Below, piece by piece: positions 1-5,484 of a DNA stretch of 5,548 bases. The stretch is taken from contig JAUXHH010000121.1 of assembly GCA_030621655.1 (NCBI GenBank), forward strand, positions 1 through 5,548, given 5' to 3'. Positions within the stretch are counted from its first letter, which is position 1; each line of letters begins with the position of its first letter. This stretch comes from Desulfobacterales bacterium. Its GTDB lineage: Bacteria > Desulfobacterota > Desulfobulbia > Desulfobulbales > BM004. The position numbers and the translations under genes were made by a program. The notes beneath the pieces were generated by a model. It was not told the DNA's origin and did no database searches. It saw only the letters and a list, made by a program, of their open reading frames with translations.

Positions 1-242
1 ATTCATATTGCATACTTTTTAAAAGCATAAATATATTTTAAAATCAATTGATAATAAAACTCCTGACATTTAAAAATGGGGGAAACTATGTATTAACGCT
101 CAGAAAAGACCTTACTTTATACTTTTCTCATAAAATATTTGTGATATTCTCTCCAAATTCTGTCTGTATCCTGAATTAATCCTGGCCTGAATTGCCGGCC
201 ACCCTGTTTATCGGTCATGATACATGAAACAAAGAGAATAGC
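1..242. other. AT-rich intergenic region, no gene seen
   Basis: No convincing open reading frame on either strand. The first 180 bases are strongly AT-rich. Weak promoter-like pairs can be read: TTGCAT (8-13) with TATATT (32-37) at an 18-base spacing, and CTGACA (63-68) with TATGTA (87-92), also at 18. In DNA this AT-rich such matches arise easily by chance, so neither is called as a promoter. A G-run followed by ATG TAT TAA (77-96) and an inverted repeat at 102-128 are the only other local structures. Confidence 0.6.
102..128. repeat. 7-bp inverted repeat, possible operator or weak hairpin
   Basis: AGAAAAG (102-108) is matched exactly by its reverse complement CTTTTCT (122-128) across a 13-base spacer. 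The arms are AT-rich, so an RNA hairpin would be unstable; a protein binding site is equally possible. It lies in a stretch with no gene, and its role is unknown. Chance is a real alternative. Confidence 0.3.
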
Positions 243-372
243 ATGCAAAGGGAAAGTTATACCGGAGAGTTTAAAATCAAAGCAGTTCAGTTAATGGAAA
301 GAGATATTTAAACCGACTTGACCGCTGGCAGAGGAGCTTGAAGTCTCTGAGAATAATCTTTACAATTTGCGT
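188..372 (+). mobile_element. Remnant of the left end of an IS3-family insertion sequence
   Basis: This stretch holds the beginning of an OrfA-like transposase gene (243-372) preceded by about 55 bases that could carry the left terminal repeat of the element. The proposed outer edge at 188 (TGAATTGCCGGCCACCCTG) is a guess based on the usual distance between an IS3-type terminus and OrfA. No matching right terminal repeat is found in the window, and there is no OrfB with a DDE integrase domain. The element is therefore a truncated, immobile scar. Resemblance to OrfA stops at about 372, which is probably a deletion or recombination breakpoint. Confidence 0.45.
243..372 (+). pseudogene. Broken IS3-family transposase OrfA (N-terminal fragment)
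   Basis: From ATG 243 the frame reads MQRESYTGEFKIKAVQLMER and then DI before a TAA at 309-311. This is the typical start of the HTH_Tnp_1 (IS3/IS911 OrfA) helix-turn-helix, which binds the element's ends. The second half of the motif continues in another frame: from 325 the bases read LAEELEVSENNLYNLR, the classic second-helix and recognition-helix pattern. Removing one T from the ATATTTA run at 304-310 would join the two frames as DIKPT. A further in-frame TGA at 319-321 would still interrupt it. After 372 the reading frame no longer resembles OrfA. One frameshift, one nonsense codon and a 3' truncation make it non-functional. The domain call is from motif memory, not a search. Confidence 0.7.
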
Positions 373-532
373 GCCCTACCATTACTATATGTTTTTGCCA
401 ACATTACAGTAGAAATTTCATGTCAGGCTTTATTTATACTCTTAGGGTGGATAGAGGTTCTAAACGGTGTAGTAAACACAGTGGAAAAAGATAAATCTTT
501 CTCACAAATAAATCCTGAGGAGTTCTTAAGTC

Positions 533-1096
533 ATGGAAGGAAAAGTGGGACAGGGCTTTCATAAAAGAAAAAAGATAAATCTGAAGATTAAGCGGGATTT
601 TCAAATATGGCTTCTTGTTCGTATCATGGGAACCATCCTGCTGACAATTGTTATAGCGAGTGTTTTAGCGTATCTCTACTCCAAAGGTGTTGTAGATGCA
701 GAACAGCTCAGTTTTAAATCGGATACCAGGAAAATTGGTGAGGTTATGCTCCCGATTCTTGTAGCGGGCTCACTGACCAGTATAATTGCAGGATTGCTCC
801 TTGCCCTGTTTTTACCCCAAAAAATTGCCGGTCCCATCTATAGGATTGAACAGGATCTGCTGCAGGTCGGGACAGGAGACTTAACCAAGACCATCACCCT
901 TAGAAGTGCTGATATTCTCAAGGATTTTGCTGAATCGGTCAACACGGCAGTGACGGATATAGGCAATATGGTGAAGGATGCCAAGGAGTCGGGAAAAGCA
1001 CTGGAGACAAAAATTATTGAAGGCAAACTTGATGAGATAAATAAGGCGTTTGAGTTCCATAAAAATCAGATCGAGCGCCTCACAACAAAAAAGTAA
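533..1096 (+). CDS. Two-helix membrane protein with a HAMP domain, no sensor or output domain
   Basis: A 187-residue inner-membrane protein. A basic N-terminus (residues 11-21, rich in Lys and Arg) precedes transmembrane helix 1 (about 25-49). A short loop of some 20 residues follows, then helix 2 (about 71-94). A HAMP-like linker covers about 95-147, with the usual Pro-Ile start (GPIYRIE), a Gly-Asp-Leu turn (115-117) and a second amphipathic helix. The C-terminal 40 residues are charged and helical, probably coiled coil. HAMP domains relay signals between membrane helices and cytoplasmic outputs. Here there is no periplasmic sensing domain and no methyl-accepting, kinase or cyclase output, so it may act on a partner protein or be a reduced chemoreceptor relative. 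The ATG is supported by GAGGAG at 517-522, ten bases upstream. A 247-base gap separates it from the histidine kinase gene, so co-transcription is uncertain. Function is not established. Confidence 0.8.
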   Translation: MEGKVGQGFHKRKKINLKIKRDFQIWLLVRIMGTILLTIVIASVLAYLYSKGVVDAEQLSFKSDTRKIGEVMLPILVAGSLTSIIAGLLLALFLPQKIAGPIYRIEQDLLQVGTGDLTKTITLRSADILKDFAESVNTAVTDIGNMVKDAKESGKALETKIIEGKLDEINKAFEFHKNQIERLTTKK

Positions 1097-1263
1097 CTAT
1101 GTTTTATGCAAGTTCACAATTTCAAAGAGATTCTCATTCCCTGTTTGTTCTGATTTCTTGAACTGATATTATTGAAATGCATTCTGCAACCAAAAAAATG
1201 CAATAGTCTTCCATGCGATTTTTAATTCACGTACTACAGTCAAATTTCCGAGACTGAACACCA

Positions 1264-1284
1264 GGCCAGCCACCAGATCTGGCC
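1264..1284. repeat. GC-rich inverted repeat containing a 10-bp palindrome
   Basis: GGCCAG (1264-1269) pairs with CTGGCC (1279-1284) across nine bases. Alternatively CCAGATCTGG (1273-1282) is a perfect 10-bp palindrome. It lies 60 to 80 bases before the kinase start codon in otherwise AT-rich DNA, so it could be an operator or a leader hairpin. No T-run follows, so it is not an intrinsic terminator. Confidence 0.35.
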
Positions 1285-1297
1285 AACAATAATTCGT

Positions 1298-1316
1298 AAG
1301 GCAAGGTTTTGCCCTT
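1298..1316 (+). repeat. Small hairpin just upstream of the kinase start
   Basis: AAGGCAA (1298-1304), a GGTT loop (1305-1308) and TTGCCCTT (1309-1316) form a stem with five contiguous pairs, extendable to seven with one bulged C. It ends 27 bases before the ATG at 1344. No T-run follows. It might influence translation of the kinase, which has no obvious ribosome binding site, but this is speculation. Confidence 0.3.
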
Positions 1317-1343
1317 TGACTGGAACCACTTGAAAAATATGCC

Positions 1344-3221
1344 ATGAATGTTCAAGCGGAAAACAAAAAACAAAAAGGAAATCCTGTAAAGCTTGTCTGG
1401 CTGATTACGCTGCTCAGCTTTTCTGTCGGTGCATCCATGGTTTACCTTGTCTGGTCTACCTTCACTGACTTACGTACTGACAGGGACAGGTTGTTTGAGT
1501 TAAAAGAAACTTTAAATTCCATGCAGGGGAATCTGGAGAACAGCCTGGCCAAAAAAAAATCAGAATTGTCAACCCTTCTGGAAGGAACGATTGAAGATAA
1601 CAACACAACCGGAAACACCCATCTGCAGAATTATGTCAAAGACTATCGCAAGATAATATCCAGTAAGGCCCTTGATCCAGTTTTCGATCAACTCGAAAAA
1701 GATATCAACTCTCTTCTCACCGTCAAGCATAAATTAACCTGGTGGGCTAGTGCATACAACAGGACAGTTCCCAGAATTCGCCACACGCAAAAAGAGTTGC
1801 AATCCATTGTTGAACGGATTTTCGAAACTGTGGATAAGGCAGAGGAACAACAGCGCTTGGAGCGTGCTGTAAAAATCAGGCAGATACGGCGCAATGCTCT
1901 CAAGAATTCCAGAGGGATCAGCATCTCAGATATTAATGAAATTGTTGCCTCCAATGATTTTTCCATTATACGACGAAACATTACGGACCTGATTCAACTG
2001 AGCGGACGTTTACACATCATAACCGATCCAGATAACCTCACAGACCTTAAGGATAATAAAATAAGGACACTGCTTGCCAGGATACGCCTGAATACACAGC
2101 TCTCCAAGGACGAAAAATCTGCTGACAAAATACAACTCAACAGTCTGCTGGATGATTATGAAACAGCATTGTTCGGCCAGGGATACAGAATAGATAATAA
2201 ACACCAGACAATTATCCTTGGTCATGACGGTGAGTACGGCCTTATCCTGGACCGGTTAAAAATGGTTAAAGAAAGGGAAACTCTTCGTACAAAAACAAAC
2301 AATATCTATGATAGCACCGAAGTGGCATTAGAGAAAATCTTATCCGTGTCCGACATTATTACCCAACAGAAATCTACGAAAGATGAAAAAGTGCTGAAAC
2401 AGGCATGGCTTACCATGATTATCATATTGCTTGTCACCAGTATGATCTATGCAATGCTGGCCTACGAAATTATCACAGCTGCCAAGCAGCAGATAATGGC
2501 GATTGAGGACTCCAATACCGAACTGGAAACAATGGCTGATGAACTGAAAAAATCAGAGGAACGCCTGCACCGGTTGTCATCAGATCTTTTTTCAGTGCAG
2601 GAAAACGAAAGAAAAAGAGTCTCACTGGAGTTGCATGATGAACTGGGACAGTCCATGGCAGCCTTGAAAATGCAGGTGGGTTCTATTGCCAGACGGTTGG
2701 GGGATGCCCCGACAGAAGAGCTAAAAACCATTTGCAATGATATGCGGGACAACATAAACCAGATCATCGAAAACGTACGCAGGCTGGCCAAAGATCTCAG
2801 TCCGGTGGTTCTGGATGACCTTGGCCTGCAGGCAGCAATTGAATACCTTGTGAATAATTTCTTAAAAATCTATACTGTTAAAATCAATTACAGAGATACG
2901 AATATAAATCACCTCTTTGATGAGGACTCGCAGCGCTTAATATACAGGATTCTGCAGGAAGCCTTAAACAATATAGGCAAACATGCTCAGGCGAAAAATG
3001 TCTCACTCATCATTGAAAAAAAAGATCGTGCAGTTCAATTCACAGTCAGGGATAATGGCAAAGGTTTTAATGTCTGGAAAACTCTGGACAAAAAAGATAC
3101 CGACAGGGGCATGGGACTTGAGGCAATGTCAGAACGGGTTCGCATTCTTGGTGGAAAAATCAATATTGTAAGCCGTCCCGGTATAGATACCACAATTACC
3201 TTTACCGCTCCTATCAGATAA
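1344..3221 (+). CDS. Membrane sensor histidine kinase, HisKA_3 (NarX/DegS-like) type
   Basis: A 625-residue two-component sensor that should autophosphorylate on His and pass phosphate to the regulator encoded 13 bases downstream. Order of parts: transmembrane helix 1 (about 16-37); a large, mainly helical extracytoplasmic region (about 38-353) with no cysteine and no sensor family I recognise; transmembrane helix 2 (354-376); a coiled-coil linker (about 380-415); a HisKA_3 dimerisation domain with H-box ERKRVSLELHDELGQ and predicted phospho-acceptor His431; and a HATPase_c domain with N-box EALNNIGKHA (539-548), DNGKGF (570-575) and the glycine-rich lid region DRGMGLEAMSERV (587-599). All key catalytic motifs are present, so it should be active. 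There is no HAMP, PAS or GAF domain between helix 2 and the kinase core. The start at 1344 has no clear Shine-Dalgarno sequence, but the next in-frame ATG (residue 32) would destroy helix 1. The signal sensed is unknown. Confidence 0.93.
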   Translation: MNVQAENKKQKGNPVKLVWLITLLSFSVGASMVYLVWSTFTDLRTDRDRLFELKETLNSMQGNLENSLAKKKSELSTLLEGTIEDNNTTGNTHLQNYVKDYRKIISSKALDPVFDQLEKDINSLLTVKHKLTWWASAYNRTVPRIRHTQKELQSIVERIFETVDKAEEQQRLERAVKIRQIRRNALKNSRGISISDINEIVASNDFSIIRRNITDLIQLSGRLHIITDPDNLTDLKDNKIRTLLARIRLNTQLSKDEKSADKIQLNSLLDDYETALFGQGYRIDNKHQTIILGHDGEYGLILDRLKMVKERETLRTKTNNIYDSTEVALEKILSVSDIITQQKSTKDEKVLKQAWLTMIIILLVTSMIYAMLAYEIITAAKQQIMAIEDSNTELETMADELKKSEERLHRLSSDLFSVQENERKRVSLELHDELGQSMAALKMQVGSIARRLGDAPTEELKTICNDMRDNINQIIENVRRLAKDLSPVVLDDLGLQAAIEYLVNNFLKIYTVKINYRDTNINHLFDEDSQRLIYRILQEALNNIGKHAQAKNVSLIIEKKDRAVQFTVRDNGKGFNVWKTLDKKDTDRGMGLEAMSERVRILGGKINIVSRPGIDTTITFTAPIR

Positions 3222-3222
3222 C

Positions 3223-3229
3223 AAGGAGG
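3223..3229 (+). promoter_or_regulatory. Strong ribosome binding site of the response regulator gene
   Basis: AAGGAGG starts one base after the kinase stop codon and ends five bases before the ATG at 3235. It fixes the regulator start and shows that kinase and regulator are arranged as one transcript. The contrast with the kinase's weak site suggests more regulator than kinase is made, as is usual for such pairs. Confidence 0.8.
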
Positions 3230-3234
3230 CCACA

Positions 3235-3891
3235 ATGGCAAAGTGCAAAATTGTTTTGGCAGATGATCATGTCCTGATCCGGCAGGGTTTAAAAAAGCTC
3301 ATTGAGGAAAATAAGTCACTTGAAGTGATCGGCGAGGCCAGCGACGGACTGGAACTTCTCGATGTTCTTGCTACCACCGTGCCTGATTTAATCATTCTCG
3401 ATATTTCAATGCCGCATCTACGTGGTATCGAAGTGATAAATGAAGTCAAAAGAATCTGCCCTGAAGTAAAAATCCTCATGATAACAATGCATAAGAGCGA
3501 GCAGTATTTCCTTTGTGCCATGTCCGCCGGCGCCGATGGCTACCTGTTAAAAGAGGACTCTGACACCGAGCTTTTAGATGCAATTGATGTGGTTATGCAT
3601 GACGATATGTATATTTCTCCACATCTGGCTGAAGAATTTACCGATGAAGTTATCAAGGCTTACCGTGAAAAAGGCGTATTCCCATGCGAAACCCTGACAA
3701 ACCGCGAAATAGAGGTTTTAAAACATGTCGCTGAAGGGCTGACCAGTAAAGAAATAGCAGAAATCCTATCCATAAGTATCAGGACGGTGGAACACCACCG
3801 GGCCAACCTTTTAAAGAAGCTCAACCTGAAAAATACGGCGGATCTGATAAAGCATGCCATTCAAAACGGCTTTATTCATACCATCAACTAA
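3235..3891 (+). CDS. NarL/FixJ-family response regulator (receiver + LuxR-type HTH)
   Basis: A 218-residue cytoplasmic transcription regulator and the evident partner of the upstream kinase. The receiver domain (about 4-120) has the acidic pair Asp10-Asp11, predicted phospho-acceptor Asp56 in LIILDISMP, the conserved Thr84 and Lys106 in YLLKEDS. A linker leads to a LuxR/GerE helix-turn-helix (about 152-212) with LTNREIEVL, SKEIAEIL and the recognition-helix segment RTVEHHRANLLKKL. All phosphorylation residues are intact. Length and domain order are normal for the family, in which phosphorylation promotes dimerisation and DNA binding. Target genes cannot be read from the sequence. The downstream CMD-like/fdhD genes are candidates by position only, since 62 bases separate them with no visible terminator. 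Confidence 0.95.
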   Translation: MAKCKIVLADDHVLIRQGLKKLIEENKSLEVIGEASDGLELLDVLATTVPDLIILDISMPHLRGIEVINEVKRICPEVKILMITMHKSEQYFLCAMSAGADGYLLKEDSDTELLDAIDVVMHDDMYISPHLAEEFTDEVIKAYREKGVFPCETLTNREIEVLKHVAEGLTSKEIAEILSISIRTVEHHRANLLKKLNLKNTADLIKHAIQNGFIHTIN

Positions 3892-3940
3892 TCTCAAAAG
3901 GTCCATCACTTCAATTTCCATGGGAACATTTAAAAACCTG

Positions 3941-3947
3941 AAGGAGG
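3941..3947 (+). promoter_or_regulatory. Strong ribosome binding site of the CMD-like gene
   Basis: AAGGAGG lies six bases before the ATG at 3954 and settles that start. The 62-base gap after the response regulator shows neither an obvious terminator nor a good promoter, so read-through from the two-component genes is possible. Confidence 0.75.
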
Positions 3948-3953
3948 AAACAA

Positions 3954-4265
3954 ATGACTCACTATACTAACAACTATTCCTGGTTGGTGGAAAAATTCAG
4001 CAAGGTGATGGAAAACCATCAGGAATTTGGCAAGACCCTGCGCGAGGCCGGTCCTGTAAACGAAAAGGATGCAAACCTCATTCAACTTGGCGCGGCTGCC
4101 GCGATCAAGGCTGAAGGCGCGGTGCATTCCCATGTAAGGCGCGCTCAGGATGCCGGTGCATCACCTGATGAGATATATCATGCCATTATTTTATTGACCA
4201 GCACCATAGGATTTCCTTCAGTGGCGGCTGCCCTCTCCTGGGCAAGGGATATTATCGAAGGCTAA
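3954..4265 (+). CDS. Carboxymuconolactone decarboxylase (CMD)-like protein lacking the AhpD cysteine pair
   Basis: A 103-residue cytoplasmic all-helical protein of the CMD/AhpD-like fold. The core motif is at 54-64 (EGAVHSHVRRA) followed by DAGASPDEI, and the later GFPSVAAAL segment (86-94) is also typical. The family includes gamma-carboxymuconolactone decarboxylase and the alkylhydroperoxidase AhpD. AhpD-like members use a CxxC redox pair followed by His. Here the two cysteine positions appear to be alanines (AEGA at 53-56) and the protein has no cysteine at all, so disulfide-based peroxidase chemistry is excluded; His58 and His60 remain. Neighbouring genes give no aromatic-degradation context, so true lactone decarboxylation is unsupported and the role is unknown. 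The stop codon overlaps the next start by one base (TAATG), indicating translational coupling. Confidence 0.85.
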   Translation: MTHYTNNYSWLVEKFSKVMENHQEFGKTLREAGPVNEKDANLIQLGAAAAIKAEGAVHSHVRRAQDAGASPDEIYHAIILLTSTIGFPSVAAALSWARDIIEG

Positions 4266-4483
4266 TGCATAAGGTAAAAGATTTCAGGAAACCAAAACAC
4301 CTTAGTTCTGAGCAACAGGAAGAGCTGGAAGATTGCCTGCACAAAGCGTCCCAGGAAGGTCGCGTCCCTTGCGCAACTGCCCTGGAAATAGCAAAATCAC
4401 TGGGAATCCCTGCTGATGATGTTGGCAAAACCGCCAATAAACTGAATATCAGAATAAACAAATGCCTGCTCGACTGCTTTTAA
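4265..4483 (+). CDS. Small helix-turn-helix-like protein with four cysteines, unknown function
   Basis: A 72-residue protein that I do not assign to a named family. Its start overlaps the CMD-like stop by one base, and it ends 27 bases before fdhD, so it sits inside a likely operon. The N-terminal part (about 14-30) is a charged helix. Residues 37-61 read as two helices separated by a Gly-Ile-Pro turn (ATALEIAKSLG, then PADDVGKTANKLN), a helix-turn-helix or winged-helix layout. The C-terminus is short, with Cys67 and Cys71 (KCLLDCF); Cys24 and Cys36 complete the set. Four cysteines in 72 residues is high and could mean metal binding or redox sensing. Coding is supported by the overlap, the ordered helical pattern and the operon position. 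It may be a regulator or accessory factor for the Mo/W enzyme pathway served by fdhD; that is inference. There is no membrane segment or signal peptide. Confidence 0.75.
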   Translation: MHKVKDFRKPKHLSSEQQEELEDCLHKASQEGRVPCATALEIAKSLGIPADDVGKTANKLNIRINKCLLDCF

Positions 4484-4510
4484 ATAGCATCTGCAAGTTC
4501 AGCACTATCT

Positions 4511-5314
4511 ATGAAATCCTTACATGAAGCCCTTATCATACGAATGAAGGGTGATGATATTGAAGAGATGACCGATCAGGTTGCCTCTGAGATAGGTTTC
4601 ACTCTCAATATCAATGAAAAGCAGGTTGTGACATTGCTCTGCACCCCTTCAGAACTTGATGCAATGGCAATCGGCTTTCTGCTATCCGAAGGTATTCTCA
4701 AAAACAGGGAATCATTGCTTGATGTGCAGGTGGATGAGAAATCATTTTCTGTTTCCCTAACTTTGAAAGATCTTCCGGACGATATCGATGCGACCTTTAA
4801 GAAGAAAATTATAACTTCCGGTTGCGGGCAGGGTGTCACCTATACGGATGCTGAAAGCCTTAAAGACCTCCCGCCGAACAGGAGCATGCTGCAGGTTTCA
4901 CCTGAAAAAATCAGGGCTATGCTCAAAGAATTCAGAACAATTTCTGAACTTTTCATAAAAACAGGCGGTGTCCACAGTGCCGCGCTGGTTGACAAGGAAA
5001 AGATCATACTTTTTTCCGAGGATATCGGCCGTCACAATGCGGTGGACAAACTTCTCGGCAAAACATTTCTGGCCGGTATTCCCACAGATGACAAGATTCT
5101 TCTTTCCAGCGGCAGGATATCCGGAGAGATAATGACCAAGGTTATCCGCAACCGTATACCTGTTCTGATAAGCCGTACAGCACCAACCTGCATGTCTATA
5201 ACTTATGCAGAGGACCACGGTGTCACCTTGATCGGCTTTGCCCGGGGCAACAGAATGAATGTATATACACACCCGCAAAGAATCAGCTTTAAAGAGAAAA
5301 AAGATGAAATATGA
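4511..5314 (+). CDS. fdhD: Formate dehydrogenase accessory sulfurtransferase FdhD
   Basis: A 267-residue cytoplasmic protein of normal FdhD length. In E. coli, FdhD takes sulfur from the cysteine desulfurase IscS and passes it to the molybdenum bis-MGD cofactor, which is required for formate dehydrogenase activity. Recognisable segments are TPSELDAMAIGFLLSEGI (45-62), the cysteine loop TSGCGQG (102-108), TGGVHSAAL (151-159), the signature EDIGRHNAVDKLLG (170-183), SSGRISGEIMTK (199-210) and the C-terminal GFARGNRMNVYTHP (242-255). Where E. coli has a CxxC pair, only Cys105 is present and the second position is Gly108. The ATG at 4511 has no clear ribosome binding site; the next in-frame Met (residue 12) is no better placed, and translation may depend on ribosomes leaving the small upstream gene 27 bases away. 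No formate dehydrogenase is encoded in the window. Confidence 0.95.
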   Translation: MKSLHEALIIRMKGDDIEEMTDQVASEIGFTLNINEKQVVTLLCTPSELDAMAIGFLLSEGILKNRESLLDVQVDEKSFSVSLTLKDLPDDIDATFKKKIITSGCGQGVTYTDAESLKDLPPNRSMLQVSPEKIRAMLKEFRTISELFIKTGGVHSAALVDKEKIILFSEDIGRHNAVDKLLGKTFLAGIPTDDKILLSSGRISGEIMTKVIRNRIPVLISRTAPTCMSITYAEDHGVTLIGFARGNRMNVYTHPQRISFKEKKDEI

Positions 5315-5331
5315 AAGGCACGGCGCGCAGG

Positions 5332-5360
5332 GTCCTCTTCAAGACATTACAGGATTTTTT
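5332..5360 (+). terminator. Weak candidate intrinsic terminator after fdhD
   Basis: GTCCT (5332-5336) can pair with AGGAT (5351-5355, one G-U pair) across a 14-base loop, running into a T-run at 5355-5360. The stem is short, so termination would be inefficient at best. A second T-rich stretch follows at 5374-5380. It is listed because it is the only stem plus T-run between fdhD and the radical SAM gene. Confidence 0.25.
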
Positions 5361-5484
5361 ACCCATTAAATAATTTTTTTCATGGTTTCAGCTACTATGC
5401 TGTCTTATATTGAAGTTTAGTTCGTTTAGCACTGAGCACCGCTATACATTGCATGCCTGTTGATCTTCTACCTATTGAAATTTC

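Larger units (their letters stand above)
1097..1343. other. Intergenic leader upstream of the histidine kinase gene
   Basis: No credible gene. A weak promoter candidate is TTGTTC (1145-1150) with TATTAT (1167-1172) at a 16-base spacing; three of six and five of six consensus bases match. Two inverted repeats lie close to the kinase start (see 1264-1284 and 1298-1316). The TGCATT...AATGCA pair at 1178-1202 is another weak symmetry. No clear terminator follows the HAMP gene. Confidence 0.5.

Noticed and set aside
183..196. TGGC...TGC string resembling a sigma-54 promoter
   Set aside because: The GG to GC distance is 10 bases instead of the required 12.
367..564. Open frame of 65 codons starting at TTG 367
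   Set aside because: It begins inside the transposase scar, has no ribosome binding site, continues into unrecognisable sequence and overlaps the better supported HAMP gene.
1688..2791. Minus-strand open frames opposite the histidine kinase (1688-1981, 2010-2225, 2462-2791)
   Set aside because: They are serine- and cysteine-rich shadow translations of a clear kinase gene, without ribosome binding sites.
4898..5278. Minus-strand open frame of 126 codons
   Set aside because: It lies entirely antisense to fdhD, whose motifs are unambiguous, and its translation shows no domain pattern.
5304..5369. Short frame of 21 codons overlapping the end of fdhD
   Set aside because: A purine-rich stretch precedes the ATG, but the product is tiny, resembles nothing I know and ends in the T-rich spacer.
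5360..5475. Two NarL-heptamer-like strings, TACCCAT (5360-5366) and TACCTAT (5469-5475), upstream of the radical SAM gene
   Set aside because: They are 109 bases apart and not in the paired 7-2-7 arrangement, and nothing shows that this regulator shares NarL's DNA specificity.
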